Part shown: positions 1 through 12,017 of the stretch, piece by piece
How positions within the stretch are numbered: position 1 is the stretch's first letter
How the letters are laid out: every line of letters begins with the position of its first letter
Assembly (NCBI GenBank): GCA_905250125.1
Contig: CAJNOL010000574.1
Location: 1-64,000 of the forward strand
From: Rotaria sordida
Lineage: Eukaryota > Rotifera > Eurotatoria > Philodinida > Philodinidae
Length of the DNA stretch: 64,000 nucleotides
Reading direction: 5' to 3'
Notes under the pieces: model-generated
Told to the model about the DNA's origin: nothing
Seen by the model: only the letters and a program-made list of their open reading frames with translations
Databases searched by the model: none
Program-made: the position numbers and the translations under genes

Positions 1-102
1 GTGTAGGTGTGGGTCTAGTAGTAGTGCTAAACATACTCACAGCCACAACCACATGCATCCCGCCCACACCCGCTCACACCGATAGTACCTGGAGTACATT
101 TG
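1..102. repeat. Telomere-like GT/CA-rich fold-back tract A
   Basis: A short G-rich arm (GTGTAGGTGTGGG, 1-13) is followed by a longer C-rich arm of ACACCC/CACACC units (about 38-90). The motif is close to TGTGGG on one strand. It lies about 30 bp past the 3' end of the ART-TPR gene. Similar tracts recur through the window. Confidence 0.6.
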
Positions 103-130
103 AGCCCTTTTATTTAACGTAACACTAGGA

Positions 131-3004
131 TTACATTCTCTTTGCTACGTATTCGCGGTTCTCTCTGCATACAGTCAAATGAGGATGATTTTCAGGTAAC
201 GACTTTTTTCCGATTTCAATTGCGTGCTCGACAGCGGAAATTGCTTGTGAGTGCTCACCCATGTTATCATACACTCTCCCGATGTTATTGTAGGAAGCAG
301 CCAAATCTGGATGAGCCGAAGAGAGAAGTTTTCGGCGGATGATGTGCGCATTTTCGTGATATGGAAGTGCCTTGGAATGTTCGCCAATGTCGTCGTAGAC
401 TGCGCCAACATTGCTATAAGTGGTAGCCAAACGAAGATGATCCGGAGGAAGAACTGTTTGGTGAATGTTATGCGCTTTTTCGTAGAACTCAAGTGCTTTT
501 GAATGTTCACCCATTTTATCATACACAGCACCGATGTTATTGTACGAAGCAGCTACGTCAGGATGATTTGGAGTAAAGGCTTCTTTATAGATTTCGAGCC
601 CTTTCATGTAAAAATCTCGGGCTTTTTCTAACTCATTTAAGTTCGTATACGCCACACCGATGTTATTGTAAGAAGCTGCCACATCAGGATGATTTGTTGG
701 GAGGGATTGGCTACGGATTTCAAGTGCTTTTTCGTAAAAGTTCAATGTTTTCTGGAAGTCGCCCATGCTGAGGTGTACAGAACCGATATTGTTATGTAAA
801 GTACCCAAATCAGGATGGCTCGTGGGTAGAATGGTACTCTGGATTTTCAGTGATTTTTCATAAAATGACAACGCCGTTATATACTGACCCATGTTCTTGT
901 ACGTCAAAGCAATATTACTGTAACTAGTAGCCAAGTTAGGATGATTTTTGGGCAGAGTTTTTTCGTAGATTTCAATTGCTTTTTCGTAAAATGAGATTGC
1001 TTCTAAATAATTACACATTTTGTCAGATATTGAACCCAGATTGTTGTAGCAATTAGCAAAATCAGGATGATTGGAATGGAGCGCTTTCATACAGATTTCA
1101 AAGTCTTTTTTGTAAAATGAAAGTGCTGTCTTATGGTCGCCCATAGTGTCGTAGAGAGAACCCATGCAAGCGTAGGAAGCAGCTAATTTGGGATGAGTCG
1201 GAGGCAGTGTCTTTTGGTAGATATTAAGACCTTTTCCGTAATACGAAAGTGCTTCAGGGTAATTTCCCATCATGTCGCACGCTCCGCCAACATTATTGTA
1301 GGAAGCAGCTACATCTGCATGATTCGGAGGAAGTAATTTTTCGCGGATAACAAGGCTTTTTTCATAAAACGAAAGTGCTTCTAGGTAATTTCCTCTGCTT
1401 TCATACACCGAACCGATGCTGTTGTAGGAAGTAGCCAGATCTAGATGATTCTCAGGAAGAGTTTTTTGCCGGATGACGAGTGCTTTCTCGTAAAATTTAA
1501 GTGCTTTAGCGTAGTCACCCATGTTGTTATACACTATACCAATGCTGTTGTAGGAAATAGTCAAATCGAGATGATCTTTTGGAAGAGTTTTTCGCTTGAT
1601 TTCGATGGATTTTTTGTACCATGAAATTGCTTCTGTATATTGTCCTTGGTCTCGTTTCACCCATCCAAGCTGGTTATAGATGTGTGCTTTATCATTGTCG
1701 TTAGAAGCCTGTTCTAATAGTGCTATGTACAGTTCTTCGGCCTTATAGAATTGACCTATTTGGAGCAGCAATTTACCCATTCGATACCATCCAGCGCTGC
1801 CAGACGTTTCTTGTCGTATACGGTCGGTTAATTGACGAAGTTGCTGGTCATCATCAGACGTAAGTTTGAGATCCACTTGAAAAAGTGGACTTTTCTTGTC
1901 AAGTTTTCGAATTTCACCAATTCGAAAGACGGTGTGCATAGAGAAGAGAATTTCCTCTTCGCCCTTGAAATAACTCACCTCCTGAATGGAGGCAAAAGGA
2001 GTCGATGAGACTGTGGGATCGATGGTCATTTGAAAGAGGATACCAACCATATCGGTTGCTCCTAAGACACTTTCAGCAAAAGCGAAGGAGACATTACGAT
2101 CTGTGCTGGTGGATAAAAAATTATTAAAAGAAATGAGACCACCTTTGTTTTTTGCAAGTTTTTCGAAGTCGCTTGTCGATAATCCTTGGCCCCTATAAAC
2201 TAGAAACGATTCCCCATGATACTGACTGACCTGCTTGCTGTGTAAATATTCAATTTGTCGATGAACATCACATAGATAAAATCCCATTCTAATGATAATG
2301 TCACCCTCGAGTGTTCGTAATGCACGATTGAGCGTTTTGAAGATGAAACTTTGGCGTGTATACCACCATAACGCCAATGTTGGATGATACGTACGTTGAA
2401 ACTCATCGATTAACTTGAGTTCGTTAGTATTGCCTTGATATTGTTCTTGGCAGAAGGCGACCAAATCTTTGATAGCTTGTTGATCATGTTCCATATCAAG
2501 GAGTATTTCCTTGAATATCTGAGTATACATAAAGGAAGGCTCTAGCTGATTGAAATCTCCACTAGAACCTCCTTCGTTGGCACCAATAATACTGACTGTT
2601 ATTTGATCTTGATTGCATTGTTTGACAGCTAGTGCCAGTTTTTTACAAATGTGCTTGATTGATGCATGCACGCCTTTAATTTTGGACCAATTTTTAGCCC
2701 ATTCTTTGTGACGTTGCTTATTGCCACAAAATATGTATATGGCATCCAGTTTTGGCATGCCATGAATTTCTGGTACCAGGTGTTGTCCTAATGTACCTGA
2801 GGCGATGACGAATGATGTCTCCTCATTGTTTTCCTGGAGTTTCTGGATACATTGTTCGGCCGTGGTGCATGGGGTGACTTCATTAACAACACCGCGCAAT
2901 TGCGTGAGTGTATTCTGACAATCTCCATTTGCCATGTCGATATTGCCATCGACCCAGACGACCAGGTAATTTTCAGCCATTCGTGGTCGTCGTTGTCTAC
3001 TCAT
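131..3004 (-). CDS. Mono-ADP-ribosyltransferase with C-terminal TPR array
   Basis: Intronless gene of 957 aa, starting at the ATG at 3004. The frame stays open to 3079 but without an earlier ATG. An N-terminal region (about residues 12-130) contains YIFCGNKQRHKEWAK, a sequence type I associate with bdelloid TPR proteins. It is followed by an ADP-ribosyltransferase fold with the R-S-E signature: YRGQ near residue 270, FLSTSTD near 296 and the acidic loop FKGEEEILF near 350. Twelve-plus 42-residue TPRs of kinesin-light-chain type fill residues about 400-950, with linkers such as LPPNHADVAASYNN. The family transfers ADP-ribose from NAD+ to protein arginines, and the TPRs probably recruit the target; the substrate is unknown. 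All three catalytic positions are present, so the enzyme may be active. Its promoter side is disrupted by the element at 3080-5664. Confidence 0.9.
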   Translation of the reverse strand: MSRQRRPRMAENYLVVWVDGNIDMANGDCQNTLTQLRGVVNEVTPCTTAEQCIQKLQENNEETSFVIASGTLGQHLVPEIHGMPKLDAIYIFCGNKQRHKEWAKNWSKIKGVHASIKHICKKLALAVKQCNQDQITVSIIGANEGGSSGDFNQLEPSFMYTQIFKEILLDMEHDQQAIKDLVAFCQEQYQGNTNELKLIDEFQRTYHPTLALWWYTRQSFIFKTLNRALRTLEGDIIIRMGFYLCDVHRQIEYLHSKQVSQYHGESFLVYRGQGLSTSDFEKLAKNKGGLISFNNFLSTSTDRNVSFAFAESVLGATDMVGILFQMTIDPTVSSTPFASIQEVSYFKGEEEILFSMHTVFRIGEIRKLDKKSPLFQVDLKLTSDDDQQLRQLTDRIRQETSGSAGWYRMGKLLLQIGQFYKAEELYIALLEQASNDNDKAHIYNQLGWVKRDQGQYTEAISWYKKSIEIKRKTLPKDHLDLTISYNSIGIVYNNMGDYAKALKFYEKALVIRQKTLPENHLDLATSYNSIGSVYESRGNYLEALSFYEKSLVIREKLLPPNHADVAASYNNVGGACDMMGNYPEALSYYGKGLNIYQKTLPPTHPKLAASYACMGSLYDTMGDHKTALSFYKKDFEICMKALHSNHPDFANCYNNLGSISDKMCNYLEAISFYEKAIEIYEKTLPKNHPNLATSYSNIALTYKNMGQYITALSFYEKSLKIQSTILPTSHPDLGTLHNNIGSVHLSMGDFQKTLNFYEKALEIRSQSLPTNHPDVAASYNNIGVAYTNLNELEKARDFYMKGLEIYKEAFTPNHPDVAASYNNIGAVYDKMGEHSKALEFYEKAHNIHQTVLPPDHLRLATTYSNVGAVYDDIGEHSKALPYHENAHIIRRKLLSSAHPDLAASYNNIGRVYDNMGEHSQAISAVEHAIEIGKKSLPENHPHLTVCRENREYVAKRM

Positions 3005-3079
3005 TTTCGACGTTGCTTTTGGCGTTTGCTCGACGATTGAATATTGTGAATGATCAATTGTTGTTTGGATAGAGACCAC

Positions 3080-5664
3080 AAGGGCTGCCAGATCCGAGTT
3101 TCAAAAATCAGGAGTTTACCAGGAGATTTTTACTGAAAAATCAGGAGAAAAATCAGAAGATGTTTATTGAAATCAGGAAATGAATTATTGGTCTTCTCTC
3201 AAAGAAAACGGAAGTTCTCGTTCATCTAATCACTTGTTATGTTCTTCTACTAAGTTACTGATGACAAAATTTCCTTTAAGTGATATATATTGCAAAAAAA
3301 AGGATAGTTCTGTGGAATTTATTTTACTACTCATTTCACAGTTGTTCATCAAAATATACCGACAAAATAGAAAGTGAAGTTTAATTAGACATCAATATGC
3401 AACTAAACAAAAAGAGCACACATGAATAATAATTTATCAACTATACCATTCATGTCACTTTTGTAACATGACCATAAACGGAGGAGTCACGAGGCCTGAG
3501 TATGCTCGAGCCTACTCTAAATTGGACAGCTAAAGGCTTAGGTAGGTTCGCGGATGGAATAAATGAAGACTTAGATAGGATCTATTCATAGACGATGGAA
3601 TCACACGGCTTCAGTAGACTAAAGCCCATCTTAGGTTCAGATTCCATAGGCTATGGTACCCTCAAATAATTGTTTTCTACTACGTCAAATTGATAGGTTT
3701 GTGCAGTACATAAAAACTTTTGTATAGACATCAAGATTTTTTGCCGCTATCGGCAATAAATAGTAACATTTATTGAAACAGATCTAGAAACTGTTTTTGA
3801 GAAAACTTTTAGTTTTGTGTGGCTAAATGTCCAATCTTGGGTCAGCCATGATTTAAAGTGGGGTTCTTTCGTTAAAAGTGACGAAGTACTGCATAAAAAA
3901 CCTGAATCATACCAGCTAGTAGCTGCCAAAGACTTTCATCATTTTTAGCAACTAAATTCACATACCCGATCATTAGTGTTATGAGAGCAACTTTTCTCGA
4001 TTATTCTTTTTGTTCTCAGAAAAAATTTGTTGTTCTCGCCCATATATTCTCTTTCTCGGAAAAAAAATTTTATTTTTGTTCTTACGCTCTCTTAGAAAAA
4101 AATGGTTATTCTTGTTCTTACACTCTCGTTCCCGGAAAAAAAATTATTTCCACTTCTGTGAGCAGAAGCGTAAATCAATCCATACATCGGCGGTGTGTAA
4201 GTGTGACGTTTTTTTCTTTCAGCAGCAACTGAAAAATACTCAACTTTTTTTGTTTGTCGGCAGAGACGAGTGAATTTGTTGGACGATTTCTTTAAGGTTT
4301 TCTTATTTCTGAGAAATTATCGGATGGGAAAAGAGAAAACAATGGTAGAGAACACACTGATAAAAAACTTAGACAGAAACATCGTTGAAAAGTGATCTCA
4401 GGCATCGAAAAATCTTCAAAACTATTAATTTTTTTGTCCCACCGACAGCTGCGACTCAGCTCGTCGATTTACACTTCTAATCGTAAGACTTCAAGAATTC
4501 ATATTCCAGTTTTATTTTTAGATTTTAGGATAACTGTGACACGACTTCAAATTAAAAATATAATTATGATTGGAGCTACAGTAGGTTAGTTACGTAAAAA
4601 TAAAAAGCTATTATATACACGTATCTGAATATGTATGCAAATACGAAAAAAAATTTGGGAACACCAATACTTAATGGAGTTCCCATTGCCATAAGAAATG
4701 GAGCGAGAAAACGACGAGTATAGAAAAATATTCTCACAGAACAAAATCTTTTCAACACGGTAAAAACATTCATAATGTAATGTCGTTTTTGTGAACACTG
4801 CTGCTTGGACATTATTTTGTTTATTAGCAAAGTAGATGGAAAACAATTCTTGCGAGAGTTGAAAGTCAATGAAGATAATCATCGACATGTTTTCTTAAAC
4901 GCACGTTTTTTGACACATAAGTTACAAATGCCTTTCTTATCTTTATCAGCGTCATACACTACAAAATACGAGTTCGAAATGAAAAACACTACCTTTGTTT
5001 CATCAAGATGGCATAAAAAAAATTGCTTTACTCCATATTTTTAATTTTCTGGTGCGAATCTTGTAAAAAATTGTTGAGCCTATCCTAAATCCAAAACGCT
5101 TCGCCACATATGAACATGGCCATATTTTTCTGAAGACTGAATTTGTTTCAATAGGTTTGAATTATTTAAAGGATAATTATAGAACTCTTTACAACTGAGA
5201 TGATTATTCATTTTAGTTCCTAATTATGCGCCAATAAGATCGCACTTCAAATCGTTTCTATTTATCAGCCCACAAAAATTTCATGTGGCTGAAGGTCAAT
5301 TCACAAATAGCATTCTAGATTGATATCTAAAAAGCGAACTAAACTAGTTTTTGTAAGTGAGGTACATTTTAACCGTCAAGAAGATAAGCTCAAAATAAAC
5401 GCATGTTATTAGGGATAACAAGCAGAAACGACGTGTTTTCTTATTGTCTATTGCATCTATGAAATAGTGTGATAGTTCTCTTTTTCTTTGTCTTATTGAT
5501 TCAAAATATCACTACAATTAAACGTGACAAAATCCTTTAAAAAATCAGGAGAAACCAGGAGAAAATCATAAAAATCAGCTCCTGGATCCAGGAGATTTTT
5601 TCACCAGGAGAAAAGTCTAAAAACCAGGAGTCTCCTGGCTAAATCAGGAGATTTGGCAGCCCTG
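3080..5664. mobile_element. hAT-like nonautonomous TIR element
   Basis: The ends are imperfect inverted repeats: AAGGGCTGCCA at 3080-3090 and TGGCAGCCCTG at 5654-5664. The flanking 8-mers GAGACCAC (3072-3079) and AAGACCAC (5665-5672) match at 7 of 8 positions, as expected for a hAT target-site duplication. Both subterminal regions carry repeated AATCAGGAGA/ACCAGGAGA units (3105-3180 and 5535-5650). A T-rich stretch with roughly 45-bp direct repeats (TTCTCGGAAAAAAA type) lies at 3990-4145. No transposase ORF is visible in about 2.6 kb. The superfamily call rests on the TIR start and the 8-bp duplication only. Confidence 0.65.
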
Positions 5665-5679
5665 AAGACCACTGTTTTC

Positions 5680-5692
5680 TATTTATATATTC
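5680..5692 (-). promoter_or_regulatory. TATA-like box displaced from the ART-TPR gene
   Basis: On the minus strand this reads AATATATAAATAG. If the hAT-like element is removed, the box sits about 85-90 bp upstream of the ATG at 3004, a normal promoter spacing that would give a 5' UTR of about 60 nt. With the element present it is 2.7 kb away. This is inference from sequence only. Confidence 0.35.
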
Positions 5693-5708
5693 GATATTGG
5701 ATATTTTT

Positions 5709-5980
5709 TGGGGTGTGGGTGTGTGTGTGGGTGCGGGTGAGTGATTGTGTGGGTATGTGGTGTGAGTGTGGTGTGGGTGTGTGGTATGGGTGGGTGTGAG
5801 GATGCGGGCGTGGACGAAGAGAAGACCCAGGGTGTGGGTGGGTGTGAGTGTGGGTGTGAGTGATGAGTGGGATGAGTGTGGGTGTGGCTGTGGGTGGGAT
5901 GAGTGTGGGTGTGGTTGTGTAGGTGAATGTAGGTGCGAGTGTGGATATGAACGTGAGAGGAGGCACCCACACCCTTGTTC
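5709..5980. repeat. Telomere-like GTGTGGG tract B
   Basis: About 250 bp of degenerate GTGTGGGTGTGAGTG units on the plus strand end in a short C-rich arm (GCACCCACACCC, about 5963-5974). Long ORFs in every frame here are products of the repeat. With tract A it brackets the ART-TPR gene in opposite orientation. Confidence 0.75.
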
Positions 5981-7664
5981 GGTATGTGTGAACCAACGAA
6001 AAGCGTTCTTATCATGCAATAGTATACTTCTCTTTTTTTTTTTTTCTTGTCGGTCAATTTCTATCTATCATGTTTGACCAATCTATCGACATTTTTTCTT
6101 TTGCTTGTGAAATGTTATCGATCCAGTGTACTTATCGAACATCGTTACACTATTTACGTTATTTGTGTATCCTTATATAGATTTTTAATTCATTTATTTC
6201 CTGTGAAAAAACGATCAAATCAATCCTATCTTATCAATATAGTATAATACGCAAAAAATAATTCGTATCGAAAATAGATATACAATATTGTAGTTAAAGA
6301 TTAGCCAATGATGAATGCTAAAATACACTCACTAATTGCGACTACTATCAGCATGCCTCGAACATTTTTATCGTACTACACTTTAATACACACTAGAGCA
6401 TATAATATCCTTAATTCAAACATTTTTCTATTGATGTGATTCATGATAATTATCTGGCAACGCAATGTTGGTTCGATGGTCGTAATAGTAAGAATTTAAA
6501 TATCATTATAAGATTCCGAGTTCTTATTTTCTGCCTTTGCTTATGTTTTATATTAATATAATACTATAGTCAACAAGTATTTCATTGTATGATATCGATA
6601 GTTTGCAGGATTTTAATTTTCTGGTTTTTGGGATTGTTTCTGTAATAATTACAATATATGTTATCAAAAAGATGTCATTACTTTTTATTTCATTGTTTGG
6701 TATTTTACTTATCTCATGTGTAAATGGAAAGGTCTCTAACTTGAATTTCCCTGTTTAATTTTTCATCAGGCACTCTGTTGCATTTCTAATTCAATAAGGA
6801 TATATTTTATTCATGATTTGATGTTTCTTTGTTCTATTTCAATAGAAAATGATGTTCTTATGGTTATATTCATTGTACGATATGGAAGTAGAGGACGTTT
6901 TCGTTTTTGTTTTAAAGAACTTTTGTTTTTTTAATCCTTGATACCAACGAGAAAAATGATATTTTATCTATGTTGATGTCTATGAAATAAGGGAAGGACC
7001 TAGATTTGAGATGGAGATTTTAGTAACTATATCTTAATGCTTATCATGAGAAGTATATACATTCATTAGTATTCAGCAAAATATGTTTTTAATTATTATG
7101 AATAAAATTCAATGAAACTATAATCTTATATCTTGCTTTTCTATTAAAATAATATAGTATTGTGTTTCTTCATTCTAATCAAGATGTACACGATGTAATG
7201 ATAAATTGATCTTCTATTTCATATTTATTTAGTGCGTACTATACACAACGATGTTACTGATATTAACAGAGATAAAGAAAATAATAAACATAACAACTTC
7301 AAAGATAACATAAATACTGAACTAGATTTTAATGAGGTCAAATTTGATTATGAGAAGATCGATGAAAATCGTCTTTTTCTTGTCTTTAGCGATTTCTCTA
7401 TCTTTAATATAATGATTTTGGTCAATAACAAGAAAGACCTTAGTAGCATCCGAATGTATAATAAGTATTTATGTTGGTCAATATGACAAAGGAATGGTGT
7501 TCCTGCTTTACCATTACCGATTATCATTTTTTCGATATATACTATCGTTCTTAATGTTATCATGTACTATAAAAATAATGATTATCAATTTTTGTAGATT
7601 TACATAGATTTCAACAAAAGAACGTATATCGATTGATATATCTTTCCTTTTATTTTGCAGAACT

Positions 7665-7800
7665 CACATATATTCTCGAAGAAAATAGTGAGTGTCAGTT
7701 TTAAGTTGAAGTTTTGGCGGCTTCTCTTTCCCTACCCAGTCCTCCCTATTACAGAAAACTTCCATAAAAGACAGTCCCACATTGCAGGCAATCTTTCATT
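7665..7800 (+). repeat. Dispersed repeat, copy 1
   Basis: Shares ordered blocks with 20188-20320: AACTCACATATATT, GAAAATAGT, AGTTTTAAGT, GAAGTTTT, then a C/T-rich block and ATTACAGA. No coding potential is seen; probably an interspersed element or part of one. Confidence 0.5.
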
Positions 7801-10410
7801 ACAGATCTGAATAATTACTATTGAATATCCTTAACAGAATTTTTTGGCAGAAATACGCAGTATAAATGAATGATTTTACTCTATGCAAACTTTAAAGTTT
7901 ATAACGTTAAACAATAGAAGCCACTTTTGAAAGAGAAGCTAAGTCATAGGGTACACATGAGTTCCACATTTCAGCCACACAGAGGCTATGCTCACAAGCT
8001 TTTATTCTATGTATTTTGGGGCACATTTCTTCATCATCTTTTTACTTCATTCTTTAAAAATACAATAAGGAAGCACTTCATATATTATAACGAGACGTTT
8101 TTGATATTCGATCTTTGATTGTATATTAACAACGTCTATCGAAATCAATAGGAGTAGAGGAAGTAACAATAAATACAAATTTTTACACTATGTACTTCGA
8201 CACTCCTTTTAGATTGTGTTTCACAAAAGGCGAGTGGATACTTTTTGAATAACTTTTGATAGAACTAAGATAAGGAATCACGACTTTGATTTTCGAATGC
8301 TTGAATTCTCTAGCTTAAATTAGTACTGAAATGCATAGACAAGCTTGAAATACATGATTTTTGTAGCATGTTTAGTTCTTGAATTGAGATATTTATAAGC
8401 ATTTGATGAAAAGACATTTTTATAAAACATTTTCTTTTTAAAAATGTAAATTATAATAAAATTCAATACATATAAACATGCTCTCGATTGTTTTCTATGT
8501 GCGACTGTAAATGACAAAGTATTTCATCTATCATTTTTGCACATTTTAAAAAACTCTAGATGAAAAGACATCCCTATATAGATAAAAACAAACTTTAGCC
8601 ACTATGTCATGATAGACTAATTTATGAAAGTATAACAAAAATTGATATATTTCCATCTTGTTCATGCAACTTCAATATCGGCTTAAGCGTAGAATGTATA
8701 AAATCGATTTGCACAGCATCAATTAACATTTTATTAAGTATTTAGTAAATAAACTCAAAAAAAAAATACAATAGAAATTTACGAACTTACTAAGAACTCA
8801 AGCTTTCGATGTTTTTAGACATCATTTTCAAGAGAAACATAACACATTTAGAATCGAATCAAAGAAAAAGGAAAAAAATGCTACTATATATATCCTATAT
8901 GTCCTTGATTACTTTATGACTCATCAAGAAACCTTCTGAAAATAAAATTAATAGAGTTGATCCAACGGTTGCGTTTAAATCTATTTTTTAAAACCATAAT
9001 ATCTAAATATTCCTTAATCCTGAACGAAATCGATGAAAAATCCATCTGTTTAGTTCTTTACCCTCGATATCGATTTCAGAAGAGTCACTAATAAAACAAC
9101 CACTGGAAAAGAATATTGGTATCTCCAATATATCGATAGCATGAACAGATCAATCAGACACATTCTAGTGATCTTTGGAGGAGAATGACTTGACAAAAAT
9201 TCTATCTAAAGTCTTCCATAAATCTGATATAGTTCGACAAAAAAACGTCGTAGATGGCTCAAAAACATCGCATTTTGTAAATAATGAGTTGTTGTATTAT
9301 TTCGTATGATGTGAGCAAATTTTACGGGCGAATTGTAGGTGCTGAAAAATCTTTAGTGACCATTCCATATTTTATTATATGTTCTCTACCTAGTCTTTGT
9401 GAAACTTTCGAATGATATTGATACCAATAGTCGACATTGTCATCGTTATACAATACACCATACATTTTCCTCATATATCTTGTTTGTTAGTAGAAAAAGT
9501 TTTTATTTAAAAACCTCCAACTTTGGCGATTTTTTTCAAACTTATTAAGTTTTCACTACAAGACTTATTTTCAAAGTCTTACTTTATTGTATGCAATCGT
9601 TCTACAAATGGTCACTTCACTAATCAAGAAGGGAGAATAGAATGCATTATATTAATTAAATAACTCGTTCGATCGAGAAAAAATTATTATTGCGGATACA
9701 TGAAGACATACAATGTGAAACTCATATAACTCTTAAAGTTTCTAATTATAATAACTTCTACTTTAGTTTGTCACATTTCATATATGCTAATACTAAGAAC
9801 GATAGAAGAATTGTTAGAAAATTTTTCAAGTAGTAACTTACAATGGCTGATGTAGAATAAGCTTTCTGGTTTGCTTGACTTGACTTCTTCTAGTAAAAAT
9901 ATGATATCTTTACAAGATATAAATATTTTGATCTATTCGTATCTGAAGTCTTGGTTTAACACAACTGAAAGATTTCTTGACTCTTAAAATGCTACTACTA
10001 CTGTCGAGAGGATAATAGAATGACCTCTAAAAGTACGGTTTTATACTAGACTTCATATATTTAGGTTTCTTAATACTTTGATGTTTTCACAGTTATATAA
10101 TGATACTAGTTGACATCACTAACTTTGTCAATTGAATAGAATCTTTTCTAATATTTTTTTATCAAAAGGATGAAGTAGAAACTATCAGCCATCAAGGGTT
10201 TCTGATAGACAGTTAAAAATAGTTCAGAAAATGAGCCCGAAATTATGGTGATGGAAAATCTTTACTTTAGACCGAATTTAATTTCTGATAGCTGGTACTT
10301 AGAGTTGGTATTTTGATTATGACTAGAAATTTGTCAGTTGAAGATTTTCAAGTTTACGTTTCTCGATTGTTAAAATCATGATAATCAATAAGAAGGAGCA
10401 AAATAGACTC

Positions 10411-10609
10411 CACTCTAAAAAAAACAATCGGTTTATTGCAGAATCTGTACCCGAGGGAAGAACCTTAGAGGTCTTATACAGACTCATCTAACTTAAATGG
10501 TTACATGAACTCGTTCAAATCTTTTTTTAGATTCGGTACGTTTGTACAAAACCTCAAAGGTTCTTCCTCTGGGTGCTGGTTCTGTAATAAACCGATTGTA
10601 TTAGAGTGT
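10411..10609. mobile_element. MITE with CACTCTAA ends
   Basis: Fold-back of about 200 bp. The left arm has AACAATCGGTTTATTGCAGA and the right arm TCTGTAATAAACCGATTGT; both then have a matched AACCT-rich block around 10466 and 10552. The TIR resembles the ends of the element at 14923-15274. Nonautonomous. Confidence 0.7.
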
Positions 10610-11708
10610 AACTTTAGTATCCTAAAATTTGATACAAAAACTGACACCAAACGATTGATCTAATTCCAACTCTGCTCTAGACTTTTCTTAATCTGATAAG
10701 TTGTTCAATTGTCAGAGATTATGTACATATTCAAAATAAATAAAGTGATACCTTTAAAGAAATCATTTTTTTTTAATGCTTAAGCTTCTCTCTCCCTCTC
10801 AAAGATCGTAATTTTCATGAAAAAAAATCAATTTTTACTTATCAGTACTCATTTAATTATGTCATTATTTTGATAGTATTTAGCCAGAAGAGATGCCTTC
10901 TGACATAAGTATGCATCTCTTCTTTTTCTTCGACATCATTATTTCACGTTTATAATGATTCCTATCTTCTTCTTCTTCTCATCTTCTGTCTCTTTAAGTA
11001 GCTGATATTGTTAGTGTGAATGTGAATAGGTAAGGCGGATTGTGAATGGATGACATGAATAACCACACTCATACGTCATATGTGTTTCTATTCTAGATTC
11101 AAATTATTACACATTCTACAAGTACGCGCAAGTCTTTGTTTGATCCGGCATAATTGATAACAAATGGTAGCCTACGATTGATGTATTCCATTTACTATTT
11201 TGACTTAGTTTTTTGAAAAACTAACACCAAAAAAAATGATAAAGAATTGAAAAATTTTGGCTCTGTTAAGGTGTAATGGCGAGTGTGTTGGGTATATTTT
11301 GATGTTAACCTAAATTTTTGAACAACTCAATATTTTAGACTGAAATTTTTATTGTAAGCTTCCTAAGTCAGGACCCACATTTCCTGAAATTTGCAGCTAG
11401 ATCGGTCGTTCTGCGACAAAAATAGATTTTTGACAGGAGTACAGAGTTTAAGTAAGGCTGTTTTGAGCAGGAATTAGTCATGTTACATTTTTTTTCTTCA
11501 TAAAATGTTTATTTATAAGATAAAATTATCTTTGCTTATCAATTTGAGAAGAATGCGTAAGAATTTAAAGAAAAATTGACTGAAAAATACAACACGTATA
11601 CACAGAAGTGTGCATATTAAAAAAAACAGGACCTATAGGAAACGTGATAAGTTATATGATTATTATTAATAGAGAACAAAATTAAAAAAAAAGATAAAGC
11701 AAATATAT

Positions 11709-11923
11709 ATATATATGGGGATGGTTAGTCTGGTCGGATGTCGCAATTGTTTTGTTAACATGTGGGTTCTATCTATAATATATCAGAATGATAAGATTTT
11801 TTCACTTAGTATATGAATGCTATAATGGGTAAAAAAAAATCCTATCATTCTAATGTATTATAAAATCTACATGTTAAAAGAACAGTCGGAACATCCTGTT
11901 AGACTGATTATCCCCATATATAT
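11709..11923. mobile_element. MITE with TATATATGGGGAT ends
   Basis: Inverted repeat of about 215 bp with ends ATATATATGGGGAT and ATCCCCATATATAT. Arms include TTAGTCTGGTCGGATGT opposite ACATCCTGTTAGACTGA-type sequence and matched ATCAGAATGATAAGATTTT blocks. No ORF; it lies just downstream of the calcium-sensor gene. Confidence 0.65.
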
Positions 11924-12017
11924 GTATATCACGGTTGTTTTTATAGTTTATATTGGATATCACTTTTGCATTTTTATTCTATTTTGATTGAGCGTGTGGC
12001 TGTTGATCCGTGACCTC

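Larger units (their letters stand above)
5986..12017. other. Six-kilobase gene-poor intergenic region
   Basis: AT-rich sequence with no ORF that looks conserved. A weak exon-like stretch lies at 7232-7486 (+): it follows an AG acceptor-like site and encodes an Asn/Asp/Lys-rich peptide, but I cannot link it to a gene. The region also holds a dispersed repeat copy at 7665-7800 and the two fold-back elements at 10411-10609 and 11709-11923. Confidence 0.5.

Noticed and set aside
3474-3660. GC-richer block with short complementary words, considered as tRNA or structured RNA
   Set aside because: No cloverleaf, A/B boxes or consistent stem could be drawn; it lies inside the TIR element.
5639-6077. 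Overlapping ORFs of 100-126 codons on both strands
   Set aside because: They read through GT/CA repeats in every frame (His/Thr/Pro or Gly/Val/Cys only); products of the tract, not genes.
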